Source: Epiperipatus broadwayi
Lineage: Eukaryota > Onychophora > Udeonychophora > Euonychophora > Peripatidae
Direction: 5' to 3'
DNA: 64,000 bases
NCBI GenBank assembly: GCA_028023455.1
Contig: JAQFVV010000232.1
Span: 1,178,001-1,242,000, forward strand
Of this stretch, positions 32,357 to 44,746 are shown piece by piece. The notes beneath the pieces were generated by a model that saw nothing but the letters and a program-made list of their open reading frames with translations, had not been told where the DNA came from and did not search any database. A program made the translations under genes and the position numbers. Each line of letters opens with the position of its first letter. Positions within the stretch are counted from its first letter, which is position 1.

Positions 32357-35300
32357 AAAATCAGTTTTTCTTTTCTTTTGGGCAGACTAGAATATTATTT
32401 CATTCAAATCCCATAGGACATTTACATAGGTTTTGTGAATAAAAAGGAAGATCATTACTAAAAGTTAGCTAAATCTAATCTGGAACACTTTTGAATAATA
32501 TTTGAATAATCTTTGGCTGAAATGAAAAAATAGGATTATTTAAAAGATATCTAGAAATTACAAGACTACGTTATCACCATAAGTGGACTTGTAATATTTG
32601 TCAAAAAAGAAATAAATGACAATTATTTTGTTTTGGTGAGTCTCATATTTAAAGTCAGATTTGTACTTTATTTTAACTAATCTGAATTTGTAAATAACAT
32701 TTGTTATCCAGATATTATTTTGAAAAAACTATTAGTTTTAAAAAAAGAAAGAAATGAATTTGTAATAACTTCTCTTTATTTGTTAAAATTATTTTAAAAA
32801 GAAAAAATAATAAATATTATATATCACATATATATGTTAAACTTATGAATTTTATATAAGTTATTAATAAGAGATTCTCCCAAAGCAAACCAAATATTCA
32901 AAGTTTATAATAATAATAAAAAATATTGAAATAAAAAAACATTAAGACTATATGCTTTGCCTTCAAATGTACCCTTTACACCAATACAATTAAAATTAAT
33001 ATAAATAACAATTAAAAAAAACTTATTGATGTCCAAATAATATAAATATATAACATGTAAATATATGTTAAAATGATAATGCTGTTACTCTAAGAGAATA
33101 GGTGAATTAGGGTTTAGCAGATTTTATAAATTTACAACTGATATTTACATTAAATGACCATTAAGCTGCAGTGTGATAAATTTATGTGGTATTTTAAAAG
33201 TGTAAAATACTAAACTCAATCAGTAATAGAATTTTAGTTATAAAATCCAACAATATCTTTGACATCAGTGAACACTCATAAAATATTAGATCAATTGTCA
33301 AACATTAGAACAATGATTATGCTTATATTACTTATTAATTGGAGTTTCTTTATCCATGTTTATTTCTAAAATATAGATTCTGCTTGTTATACTTTATAGT
33401 TATTAGGACAAATGAAATTCAAAATTCCAATTTAATAAATAATAATGATTGTTCATTTACAATAGATAATAATAAATCAAATAAAATTAAGGATATATTA
33501 AAGGAACTAAAATTTAATGTGCTATAAATAGCATGCATGTTGTGTATGTTTATGGTAATAAGTGATGCAGGACAAAGCACTCCAAAATCAAAGGAAAATA
33601 CTCATTCTATGAATTAATTTTAACATACAAACATGAAATTATAAATCATAACTTGGTATATTTTATTAACTACAAAGATATTGAATACACCAGCCATGTT
33701 ATTAAACAAAAAATCTATTTAACTGTTATTTATAAACTTTAGAAAATTATTGCAATTTTCCTTGGATTGGATATATATCTAAACATTCCTACCCATACAA
33801 AAACATCCATTAAAATGACCTTTTTAAAAGATAAATGTAATGGCAAACCTTAAATGAAATCAAACAACTTGTAATCATGATGAATGTTCATTATCCATAG
33901 GTTCTATTGCACCTTAGATTTCTTTCACCAAGTTCAAAATATAATCCATCAAAATCCAATAATTAAAATGCAACATTCAAATAAGGAAGAGCATAATGTT
34001 TGAAATTTATTCTGTTCAACTGACAATTAATAATTTTCAGTAAATATAAAGCACATTAATCCTTTTAATTAATTGTTATTACATCATAAGTCATTTGGTA
34101 TATTCTTGTGATTTTAATTTTATTAAGATTTTATAACATGATAAAAAAATAATGCTGGGGAAATGACCAATCTAATCTGAACAAAACATAGCCTGATCAT
34201 GGTCACCATTTTTGTAATGGACTATTGATTATAATATGAGATGATAATATAAAAAACTTTACTATGACTCAGAATTGAGATGTCATTCATAATAAAATAG
34301 ATCTAGCCTAAATGTGCAACATCATTTTATAAATGCCCCAAAATTGATTTGACATATTGTAATAGTTGCCACATGTATGTGATCATTATCAGATAGCATT
34401 GGGTAGCTACTTTGTCACAATAATGGATTTTCTATCTCACTACCTCTTTACATTTATTCAGTCAACATTTGTCATAAAGAAATGCTCTTAAGATTTATAT
34501 TATTTATCATAGAGCAAAACATGCAATAACAAATAGTAACTCTGTTAGAACCTGTGTAAAATTATCTAGCTCAGTTATTGATCACACTAGGCAATAGCAA
34601 TATTCCCATATATAATTATTTAAATTGTCCATTACACTATCATAAAGTACTAACAATCTCTATTAAAATCTAATTTATTCAGATTATATTTAAAACAAAA
34701 TAAAGCAAACAAGATCATCACCTCAGACATTAAGAAATCTATCCATGATTCCAAAGTAACCTACAATGAGCAGTGAAATTATACATCATGCACTAAATAA
34801 TGATGCATGCTTAATCTATTTGATTAATAATTGAATAAGACTAAATTCGAATCAATAAAGAACTAAATTCCAATATACTTTATTAATCTAATATTATTTA
34901 TAGTGATGCAAATTTACTTTAATATTTAATAACATTCTGTTTAAATCAACTATTTTCTAAATAATTATAATTACATTTTGAGAACGTTTTTTAAACTATA
35001 CAATATTTATAATATTTAAATGAAAGAAACCTTTGCTCAGTTTTATATCTATTTTAATAAAATGTTAAATAAAATATAAACATTTCATTCATACCTTACA
35101 TTAGATTGATATGCAATTATTAATCTCTACAAGAATTTGTTATCAATAAATATATTAGATAATTTCACATTTTTACAATATCCAATTACATTATATAAAG
35201 TATACCATAAATTTCTATTGGATACTTACTGACTTATAATCACTGATATTATTCATCTACTTAAATCTCTAATTAATCGATTATAAAAATGGAGTTTATA

Positions 35301-35390
35301 ACAATTAAACTATATATGAAATAATAGGCAGTTATCCAAGCCAAAGATAATATTCAGTTCTCTACTAGTTAATAAAATTTATGGGTTGTT
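32357..35390. other. AT-rich sequence without recognisable features
   Basis: No shared repeat or convincing ORF. The frame 33339-33527 (62 codons) has no recognisable motif and is treated as chance. Confidence 0.5.
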
Positions 35391-35999
35391 TTCTCATCCT
35401 TGGTGTTTGCCTCAAGATGTCGCTATTTCTAGGTAAATTCCTAGAAGCATACCATTTCACCGGCCTTCACCCAACAAAAGAGGAAATTTTCTACGTTATA
35501 AACGCAGAAAAGTCCTCACTTATGTTGGACGGAGGCGGTGTCGGTGACAGAAGCCAACACAAATGAGACTTCTTTCTATGATAAAACACAGAAAGAGTTC
35601 CTGACAGCTGCCGGTTATGGCTTTTTTTTTCTATGCTAAAAGCAAAGAGAAAGAAATGCCTTGATCGGCTGCCATAGTGGTCGATTTTGTTCATCATTTT
35701 TTCGTAATAGTAGAATATCTATTTTCTCTGTAGTTTCATGTGAGAGTGTGTGTATTTGAAGCAGTCATAGTTTTTTAAAATTTGATAAGACGTCTATTTT
35801 TTTTAATGTGTTATAACTTAGTTTACAGTTGTAAGTTTAGTAATAATGTCCCGAAGATTCCATTAAAAATTGGTAACCCTCAAAAATTGCTTTTAAGGAT
35901 GCGAAACGGCAAAAAAAATTAAGGATCACACGAAAAGGACCGTTTTCGCGAGAATTCGTCCGTGATCAGTTACTTTTGCTATACTGTGTATATATATAC

Positions 36000-36500
36000 G
36001 CACAAACAAAAACAACCCAGTGTCTAATTATTAGGAATTACTTGTCCAAAAAAGAAAATTAGTCTGGTATTATTATTATTTTTTGTTACATTTATTATTT
36101 CAAAATAAGATTAGTTTTTATATCTACACACTAACAAAAACAACTCAGTTCCTACTTTATTACTGTCTTAAAAAAAAGAAAGCAAATTCAACAGGGTTTG
36201 GTTTTTTTCAATGGAGTATTTGAATTACGGTATTTTTATATATATATATACAAAAGATTTACCAAAAAAAAAAGAAACCCACTTTCTGATTAATTACTGT
36301 CAAAAGAACCGCAAATTAGTCGGCTATCATTTTTAAATTTAGTATTTCAATAACGGTATCCTTTTTATATAGACAGAGTTAACAAAAACAACCCACTTTC
36401 TGATTCATTACTGTCCCCCCCCCCAAAAAAAAAAAGAAAATGGAAATTAGTCGGGTATCATTTTTCAATTGAATCTTTCAATGACGGTCCTTACTAATAG
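36000..36500 (+). repeat. Tandem array 1 in element F, about 125-bp unit, four copies
   Basis: Units contain AACAAAAACAACCCACTTTC, a TTACTGTC segment, an A-run, AAATTAGTCGGGTATCATTTT and TTTCAATAACGGTA. Copies are diverged; homopolymer C and A runs occur at 36414-36435. Confidence 0.65.
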
Positions 36501-36544
36501 TAATCGGGTATCAATTCTAAATTGTAGTATATAAATGACGTTAC

Positions 36545-37060
36545 TTTTGATCGATTTAGAATTACATCTTGCTTTTTTAATAAAAATAATTGATTTTTAC
36601 TCTTGACCAAAAATACCGTAACTTTAAAAAAAGACACACATAAAGTCCAAAAAAAAAAAAGAGAAAAAGCCCCGTAACTTTAAAGACACACACACAAACT
36701 CAAAAACAATCTAAGATTAATAAACATTGCCTTATTACGTCTTGCTTTTGAATCAAATGATTGATTTACTCTTGCAAAAAAAAGGTACCGTAACTTTAAA
36801 AAGACACACATAAAGTCCCCCAAAAAAATATTAGCAAAAGCCCCGTAACTTTAAAGACACATACACAAATTCAAAAACAAGATAAGATTAATAAACATTT
36901 ACTTATTACGTCTTGCTTTTGAATAAAAGTATTGATTTACACTTGCAAAAAAAAAATAAAGTCCAAAAAAAAAAAGTTAGAAAAACACTGTAACTTTAAA
37001 AAGACACACACAAACTCAAAAACAAGATACGATTAATAAACATTTACGAAAAAAATGAAA
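36545..37060 (+). repeat. Tandem array 2 in element F, about 172-bp unit, three copies
   Basis: Each unit has ATTACGTCTTGCTTTTGAAT, CCGTAACTTTAAAAAGACAC, an AAAGTCC plus A-run, a second CCGTAACTTTAAAGACACA and ATTAATAAACATT. Unit starts are near 36561, 36733 and 36904. Confidence 0.7.
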
Positions 37061-37226
37061 AAAACTAACATCATATAATAGTATTAGTAGAATATTTTAT
37101 TATAAATCTAAGAAATCAGATTTTTTTAGATCAAATCGATCATTTAAGTCAGGCCCCGGAATCGTTATATGTATATATTTTTGATTAGCATCAACACCAT
37201 CTCTAGGCGAACACCAAGGATGAGAA

Positions 37227-38077
37227 TGCAATCAATTTATGATTTCCACTTCAAAGAAAATTAAGAAGGTAATTAAGACAGATCATTGTGACTAATGATA
37301 AAATAAAAATCTATTAAGATTTTTGTAATCAGACAAGATAAGCAAATAAACAATCAATTCTAAACTAATGAAATTATTTCTATTAGCAATATTGACTTAG
37401 ATAAGTAAACAAATATTTAAATGCAGTAACAAATATAAAATTTATATGTAATTGGATTTAAGAATATATCTAATTCTATTTCATTTAACAAAATAGGTTT
37501 GATCTTGGATCAAATTTTAAGTACCAAAATTATCCTGCACATTCAAAAGAAATAATTAGAGAGATTCACTGGATTTTAAATCAACTCTAAAATTATTGGT
37601 TTATAATAAAATTTTTAACAGTAATAATAAAACTATAACATAACAAACAATTGAAATTTGCAATAGACTAAGATCAATAAAAGTAATAATATTTCTGTGT
37701 ATGGAACTCTAAAAAAATATGCTGCAAGACAATAATACTATATATATAAAATGGAAGGAGAGATTTTAAATACCCCCCCCCCTGAGATTTTAAATAACAT
37801 GTACAATGATAAAAAAAAGTGATCAAATAAGAATTGATCTCTATTTATTCATTAATGTAATCTCTAAATAATTAAACAAACATAAAAAATCTGTCACATT
37901 TAAACCCTTTTTTAGCTGAATCTTCAAACTAAATCTTGAACACACAAAAAAAATTAAATATTTAAATACATCAGGTTGAATTAACTTATATCATCAGATA
38001 AGAGCTTAGATAATAATAACAAAATGAATCTCTTTGACCTTATCAATGCATGAATTCTATCATACTCATATATATAT
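37227..38077. other. AT-rich spacer
   Basis: No ORF or shared repeat. A short direct repeat GAGATTTTAAATA flanks a C10 run near 37760-37795. Confidence 0.4.
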
Positions 38078-38081
38078 ATAT
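38078..38081. repeat. Target-site duplication ATAT, left side of element B2
   Basis: Repeated at 47696-47699. Both lie in TA repeats, so the exact length is ambiguous. Confidence 0.55.
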
Positions 38082-41044
38082 TGAAACGGAAATCTCCAAT
38101 CCCTTTCCGTTTCACCATCAACCTAATGACCTATCGTCTGAACTAGTTTCGAACCTATTTTAAATGTAAAAATGTAATATATAAGTCAAGCGGGAAAACT
38201 TTGCTACAATGGCCGCTTGAATTGCATCATCCATTTACATACGAAAACACGCTATAATTAGACAGGTTTGATAAAATTATAGCGGAGAAATGCTCATAAT
38301 TTATTATAAAATGTTTTATTAATTTTCAGTCAATTCTTAATTATATTCGCTATAATATTCGTATGTGGATGGATAATTTATACCTTGGAATAACGGCAAA
38401 ATGATTCATATATATTTAAGTTTAAATAAAAGTAATGTAAATGTTTTCTTTAATTTATTTAACGGTTTTCTGATTTAATATTTTACATATATAGTTGAAA
38501 CAAGTATTTTCTTTAAATTTGCTTTTTTTTTAATAAACAAATATGTTAAAAGTTATTTAGTTTTATAAAATAAGAATTATCTGTTCGCAATTAAAAATGA
38601 GAATTTTTGTAAACAAGATATCAATTAGTGACACACCCGGGTAAAAAAGTAAAATCTGTTTTCTGATTGATTTTTGTTTGCAACAAAAGACTTTTTCATT
38701 AAATCAGAATACCGTTCCTTCTGCTAGGTAATAACACCTGAAAAGGAATTTAATTAATGAAAATGAATCAGGTTATATAGTTTATATATTTTGATACATT
38801 TTTTTAAGGAAATTAAATATAACACCTCGGAGATTTTATCAGTTGTTGTAGAAATTGAATTATATTATTTTGCTTTAATTAAAAGTCAATTGGTCCGAGG
38901 CTTACGAAATTCCAGAAAGGTGTTAAAGTTTAGTAAAAGGATATAAATAGGCCTTATTTTAAGCGGGAAGGGAGAAATCCATCTTACTTTTGAAGAGAGT
39001 TAACATGAGAAGTTTTAAGTTGTTCAACTTTAACATGTCTGGCTAAAGTCAGGCAAAATTTTGCTGCTTTCCCGTGATGGAACACCTAGTTCAATCCATC
39101 AAATGCCAAAGGAACAACCAAGCTTACACCAACTAAATTAAAGATGCCATAAGCCGCCCAAGAATTCACCTTCATTCCAGTTTGAATATCTCCAGCCCAT
39201 CTACAGGAGAACTGTTTTAATATTTAAAATCACAGAGCTCTGTAAATTTCAAAAACAGTTATTGTTTCTTCAAAACAGGTTAGCTAACCATATCATTGAA
39301 CTTTCTCGCTAAATTGTTTCTGAAATAATATTTAAATGAAATACTTTTTGCTAATTTTTCCTTAATTCAATAGTGTAAACTGTCTAAATGGTTTCCTAAA
39401 ATAATATTTTAATTCTAGAAAATGTAATACTTTTGCCAATTTTTCTTTATTAATTAATATTTTGCTATATAATTTAATCACTGCAATTATATTTTGCTTT
39501 TCTTTTGCTTATTTTATTTATTATTAGTTATGCCTATGTTTCGAAACGGCGTGCATTTAATTATAGAATATGTTTTTAAACATATAAATTTAAATTATTT
39601 ATATAGCGTCATTTCGTGCGCTGTTTCGAAACCCAAATTCATATTTTTTTCACTTAATAAATTAATTAATATAAATATAAAATGTGGCTTTTCAACCTTT
39701 ATTTATTATGTTACTAAAGATTAAACTAGCCTGGAGTGCAATCATAAGTATATTTTTTTAGTTAAGTATTTGTAAGTCCCCTATTAAATATACTTTTCCC
39801 TCTTTTAAAAGTTTAGTAGTTATAGATAACTAAAGAGATTGGACGGGATAAAGTAAAGTTTGTATCTATATATTCCTGTCAGTAGCATATCGTATTTCTC
39901 ATGCTACAGAAGAGTTGGCTCTTTTGATCAAGCTGATGATCTAGTGTTCATTTAATATATGATCTTTGATTTATAATATCCTTCGGCTTGGCGGATGTGA
40001 AGCGTATTAATATTTTTCTCGTGCTGTTTTATATATAAGATGGAGCCACGGCGTTGCCAGCACATCTTCTTTTATGGGTAGTGCAGTAGCGAAGTCTGAG
40101 CTACAGGCCAGATTAGCACGTAAGTCCCCCGCCTCTGAACCAAATAAAGGTTCCCTTTTGCAGCATGACGACCGGTTCTTGGGTAAACCGTTGTTTGTCA
40201 CAAAAACCCTAAAACTATTCTTCCATCCGCAGAGCCACTTTATTATTATACTTTATGTGTGCCTAGCGTATTAGTAAAATCGTTATAGCCAACTCTTCCC
40301 TCCCTAATATGCAGTCTTCGGCGTTGATCCGAAGCATTCTTGAAAACCCGTTCGATCTAAAGCTATCTGGGATGCTTTATAAGACCATAGTTAATATATA
40401 AATTGATTATAGTCAGATGTATTAAGTTTCACTCCAGACTTGGTTTGATTTTACGTAAAAGAGCCACTCGAACTGATTATAAAAGGACATAACAAATAAG
40501 TTAATGTAGTGATTAGTTGTATAGCAGGATATTTGGCTCCATTGAATCATAGCCACAAACCTATTTGCCAACATCAATTATTGTTCAAATAGTCTAGAGA
40601 ATGTTACTTTATAAATAAAATGCCTGCGTGCATTTGCCAACAACAATTGTCAATAAATATATTTTAATTCATCATATATCAGTTTCTGTCTCATTATTAA
40701 AACAATCCAATTCACTAATTGCCCATAAGTATTCATTAGTAAAGCCCCTATTATTTAAATATGTTAGATTTTATCCGTGGAATGTCTAGTATTTACGTTG
40801 TTTATATATATGTTTAAGTCCATGAGTCTTATTGTTTTCTCCGATTTGCTAGTGGGCCGGATGAAGAATTAAATCTCGTGTGCTACCATTATTATGTTAT
40901 CCATTGGGTGTTAGATCTGGTGCTTGGAGAGTGGGTTCGAATCTAGGCTGATCCCTGACCTAAATCTCGGGCTTGACTGGGTTTGAAGTACATTTTGTGA
41001 GTTCCAGCTTGTGTTAGATGGATAAGCATGTTTTGGCTGGCACA
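38082..41044 (+). repeat. Element B2 5' LTR
   Basis: 2963 bp, with the same terminal hairpin (38082-38116), a TATA box near 38940 and the GC-richer module near 40045-40200 as the other B LTRs. About 65 bases near 40570-40635 are present in both B2 LTRs but absent from B1, marking a subfamily. Confidence 0.9.
40074..40274 (+). other. Small ORF in the GC-rich module of the B2 5' LTR (66 codons)
   Basis: MGSAVAKSELQARLARKSPA... is open for 66 codons and repeated with one early residue changed in the B2 3' LTR (46741-46941). In both B1 LTRs it stops early, after about 30 codons. There are no recognised motifs. It overlaps the splice-donor-like GTAAGT, so it may be untranslated leader rather than a gene. 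Confidence 0.2.
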
Positions 41045-42356
41045 TAGGTTTTTTTTTTCCATGTTTGGACGCCCAAAATTGTGGGGCTTGTAACTCATTT
41101 CCACCCCTGAAGAGATTATGGAGTATATATATAATTCTTTTGGTCAAAATTAATGATTTTGAGTCAAAAATTTTTTGAATAATGTATATATGTAAGATTT
41201 TTTTTTCCGCGTTTGGACGATCAAGTGAGGCTTCGATGTAAACACCTACATACTCTGAGTTATGGACTTTTGTGTGTATATAGCAAAAAAATTTATTAAA
41301 TTTATTTTGTGTCTTTCCTGTTCACTAGTGACTGGCGCCCGAGGATGATTGATCAAGTTATAAGTCATCCTCTTATAAATTTGTCATTAGGGAGCAGAGA
41401 AAAGAAATTTAGATTAAAAGAAAAGGAGGGTCTCATTGTTTTATCAAAGTATTTTTATGAATTGGAGTGGTTTAAAATGAGTAAGAAATATATATATAAG
41501 TAACGTCAAATTAACCAAAAGTTAAAAGGTTTGAAATTGGTGCAGACGGGTCAAACGGAATTAGGTCATAAAACTATTTAAGTATATATATATAAAAAAA
41601 CAGCTGGAAGAAGAGAGCGGGGATGAGTTAAATTTTTATTAAGTCATCTTTAATATTAAAATATGTGTTATACTTTAGATATATAGACGAAAAAAAAAAA
41701 AGATTTTTTTTTAAATTTTTCGTATATTTTATTAAAGCTAGAAAAAAAGAAGGGATTTTTTTTTAAATAAAAAAAGAATTTCATATGTTTTATAAAATAA
41801 AAAGTAGGGAGACGAAATTTTTTTTTTTTAAATTCATTATATGTTGGACGGGCATCTTCTTCTTCTTCTTCTTCTTCCTCTTCCTCTTCCTCTTCCTCTT
41901 CCTCTTCCTCTTCTTCTTCTTCTTCTTCTTCTTCTTCTTCTTCTTCTTCTTCTTCTTCTTCTTCTTCTTCTTCTTCTTCTTCTTCTTCTTCTTCTTCTTC
42001 TTCTTCTTCTTCTTCTTCTTCTTCTTCTTCTTCTTCTTCTTCTTCTTCTTCTTCTTCTTCTTCTTCTTCTTCTTCTTCTTCTTCTTCTTCTTCTTCTTCT
42101 TCTTCTTCTTCTTCTTCTTCTTCTTCTTCTTCTTCTTCTTCTTCTTCTTCTTCTTCTTCTTCTTCTTCTTCTTCTTCTTCTTCTTCTTCTTCTTCTTCTT
42201 CTTCTTCTTCTTCTTCTTCTTCTTCTTCTTCTTCTTCTTCTTCTTCTTCTTCTTCTTCTTTCTTCTTCTTCTTCTTCTTCTTCTTCTTCTTCTTCTTCTT
42301 CTTCTTCTTCTTCTTCTTCTTCTTCTTCTTTTCTTCTTCTTCTTCTTCTTCTTCTT

Positions 42357-42387
<31 letters not shown>

Positions 42388-42563
42388 GCTTATAGATATG
42401 TTAGTGAGTTAGGCATAGAGTTGGGATGGAAGTGAGCGAGTGGTTCTTGAAGGGGGAGAGCAGCAAACAGCCATATTAAAAGTATAGAAGTTTTAAAAAT
42501 CAAATATTTATTAGGTGCGAAAAATAAATAAATAAATCTTGAAAGGATTATATAGTATACAGA
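41045..42563 (+). other. Element B2 leader
   Basis: Same organisation as the B1 leader: a T-run plus CCATGTTTGGACGCCC just inside the LTR, CCGCGTTTGGACGATC near 41208, and TGGCGCCCGAGG near 41333. It then carries the TTC repeat and a purine-rich stretch before the ATG. Confidence 0.55.
41856..42387 (+). repeat. (TTC)n microsatellite, about 530 bp
   Basis: It starts with five TTCCTC-type hexamers, then almost pure TTC with two single-T interruptions near 42261 and 42330. It ends TTCTTAG. B1 has only about 12 unrelated bases at this point (24337-24348), so the whole tract grew or was inserted in B2. The complementary strand is (GAA)n. Frames through it are open but are pure Phe, Leu or Ser and are not genes. 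Confidence 0.98.
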
Positions 42564-44114
42564 ATGAACAAAGAAACAGAAGTAATGAGCAGTGGGGAAG
42601 AGATAGAAGTAGGAATGGAGATGAAAGGTGGAGGTATCGTGTTGAGATCAGGAAGAGAGATTAATGAGTACAGCAGTACAGAAGAAATAGAAAGGGAAAA
42701 TGGTATGAGCCAGGATAGAGATGAGTGTGCACAGAAAACTCTTGATATGCCAGAGAATTCAGTTACCGAAATATCTGAACAGATACCGGTAGAGGAGATT
42801 AAGCAGGAAGGCCAGGATTTTAATTGGTTGTTGAGACAGCTTAGACAGGATGCGAAAGAAATGGATCAGAAAAGGGATCAGAAAATGGAGGCAAGGGATC
42901 AGAAAATGAATCAGAAAATGGACGAAAGGGATCAGAAAATGGAGGAAAGGGATCAGAAAATGGAGGAAATGAATCACAAAATGACACAAAGATTTGAAAC
43001 CCTTAGCAGAGATATTAGACAAGAGATGGCAGACAGAGATAAAAGACTGGAAGAAATGTGCCAATGTCTACAGGAATTGTCAACCAGCTGTCAGCAGAAG
43101 TCTGAAGAAATTCGGGGAGAAGTTAAAGAAATGTTACATAAAAACCAAGAAGAAAATAGAAAGGAATTTATTGTGATTAAAGAAGAAGTGAAGGCTTTAG
43201 TTGAACAAGTAGAATGTCAAGAAAAGAATGTGATAGATAAGGTTTATATTGTTGGTGCAGAATTAGGCAACAAATTTCAAGGCTATGAAGAGACTCAAAA
43301 GGAAATAAGAAATGAAATACATGAAATCAAAGAAAATTTCATACAAAAAAATCAAATGGCTGCCAAAGAAGAAAACATTGTGACAGCGTATACTCCAGAA
43401 TTGAGAGATGTAACAGAAATGAAAGAAGAGACAGAAAAGGAAAGTAAGGAAAGCAACTTTGCTAGTGATTACCAAGATAAAAGACTTGATAAACAGGAGG
43501 GAGTGCAAATTATTGGCCAGATTGAAGATGATAATAAAAATAATTTTAGAGAGAGCGAAGCCAAAGTCGATCAGCAAAGTACCATAGTCAAAGAAAATGA
43601 ATTTTTAAGCGAACATAAGTTCCAGATGGATGATGAAAATAGCACATTTTACCGGTATGAAGAACAACTTGGGTTGGAAAGGAACGAATCTCAAGTGACG
43701 GCGCAAAGTCAAAGCGAGGAATGTGAAAAAGCACTTACTAAAGAAAATACCACTGAAAAGGAAAATAATGTAAAATGTACACAAGCAATAATAAACAGGA
43801 GTAATATTAATAATATAAAACATCTAAACACCCCATGCCAAGAAACTCCTATAGAAAATACTAGTAAGTTATCTGTAGCAGAACAGGAGCCCACGTTTGA
43901 AGAAAAGAATCTCGAGCTGCATGAGATACGAAGTTTGACAATGCACCCTAAGCGATCTCCTGTGAGGTTGAAAGACAAAAATGAAAGCTATGAATGGATA
44001 ACCGGTGATGATGAAGACGGTTGGACATCTGATGAAGATGATGATGATCTATTGGGATGTTGTTTCAACCCCGGCGTGGAGTTACTCCTTAAACAACCCC
44101 CAGATCCTATTTAA
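42564..44114 (+). CDS. Coiled-coil Gag-like protein of element B2, 516 aa
   Basis: An uninterrupted ORF from ATG 42564, the only start that includes the N-terminus missing in B1. Residues 1-85 are acidic and polar with a short GGGIVLRSGREI segment. From about residue 86, DFNWLLRQLRQDAKEM opens a long coiled coil with repeated DQKMEERDQKMEE units (about 98-140) and further helical stretches to about 300. The C-terminal half is Glu/Asn/Lys-rich and ends with an acidic cluster (DDEDGWTSDEDDDD, about 482-495), a CC pair and KQPPDPI. There is no zinc knuckle, capsid signature, protease or polymerase, and no signal peptide or membrane segment. Its place as the sole product of an LTR element, and the coiled-coil start, suggest a Gag-like assembly protein. 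The function is inferred. Confidence 0.7.
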   Translation: MNKETEVMSSGEEIEVGMEMKGGGIVLRSGREINEYSSTEEIERENGMSQDRDECAQKTLDMPENSVTEISEQIPVEEIKQEGQDFNWLLRQLRQDAKEMDQKRDQKMEARDQKMNQKMDERDQKMEERDQKMEEMNHKMTQRFETLSRDIRQEMADRDKRLEEMCQCLQELSTSCQQKSEEIRGEVKEMLHKNQEENRKEFIVIKEEVKALVEQVECQEKNVIDKVYIVGAELGNKFQGYEETQKEIRNEIHEIKENFIQKNQMAAKEENIVTAYTPELRDVTEMKEETEKESKESNFASDYQDKRLDKQEGVQIIGQIEDDNKNNFRESEAKVDQQSTIVKENEFLSEHKFQMDDENSTFYRYEEQLGLERNESQVTAQSQSEECEKALTKENTTEKENNVKCTQAIINRSNINNIKHLNTPCQETPIENTSKLSVAEQEPTFEEKNLELHEIRSLTMHPKRSPVRLKDKNESYEWITGDDEDGWTSDEDDDDLLGCCFNPGVELLLKQPPDPI

Positions 44115-44746
44115 ATTGTTAGTTGTTTTTGTGAGTGATTTGATCACTCCATATATATTATACACCCTATATTTTATTTATATACCTTTTATATATATTA
44201 TGCACTTTATATATACACATACCCTTTTATATTTATATATTATACACTATATTTTATCTATATACACTTTATAGGTGCACCCACTTTATATATTGTACAC
44301 TTCATATTTTATACAAATATATTAACACTTTTTATTTTATTATACATTATATATTATACGTTTTATACTTTATTTATATACCTTACATATATATTTTACA
44401 CTCTATATTTTATCTATATACACTTTATATATTACACGCATTATATTTTATCTATATATATAAAAACATATCCATTATTTTGACAAAGATGTATACTCGC
44501 TTGGGTATATATCTGTTTAAGTTTAAAACATTTACTAATAACCGATGATTTCATTGTATGTGTATTGATAATTGTTAGAAGCACTAACTGTATTATTATA
44601 GTGTTATCTAGTCTGATGTAGTATCATAAATGTAGCGTAGGACTAGGCCATGGGTTTATACTTTGAAAGAAGCCATAATTTAGCTTCGTATTTATATAAG
44701 TAAAGTCATTTTTTTTTATTTGTTTTTTTTACTAAGTTTACTGATA
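44115..44746 (+). other. Element B2 3' region: TA-rich degenerate repeat, no polypurine tract
   Basis: TATATTATACACTTTATAT-like units at 44145-44470 as in B1, then a T-rich stretch directly before the 3' LTR. Confidence 0.6.

Larger units (their letters stand above)
35391..37226. mobile_element. Element F: 1.84-kb terminal-inverted-repeat element filled with tandem repeats
   Basis: TTCTCATCCTTGGTGTTTGC at the left end is matched in reverse complement at the right end (37198-37226). The match continues to about 28 bases with three differences. The first 320 bases are less AT-rich than the surroundings and contain short frames on both strands (35381-35566 +, 35491-35697 -) without recognised motifs. 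The rest is two tandem arrays. No transposase is visible and no clear target-site duplication is seen. A non-autonomous DNA transposon is the likeliest identity. Confidence 0.5.

Noticed and set aside
35381-35566. 61-codon frame at the start of element F as a host gene
   Set aside because: It starts outside the TIR, has no motif, and a frame on the other strand is equally open; not called.
41785-42435. Long open frames encoding poly-Phe, poly-Leu and poly-Ser
   Set aside because: They are only the three readings of the TTC microsatellite.
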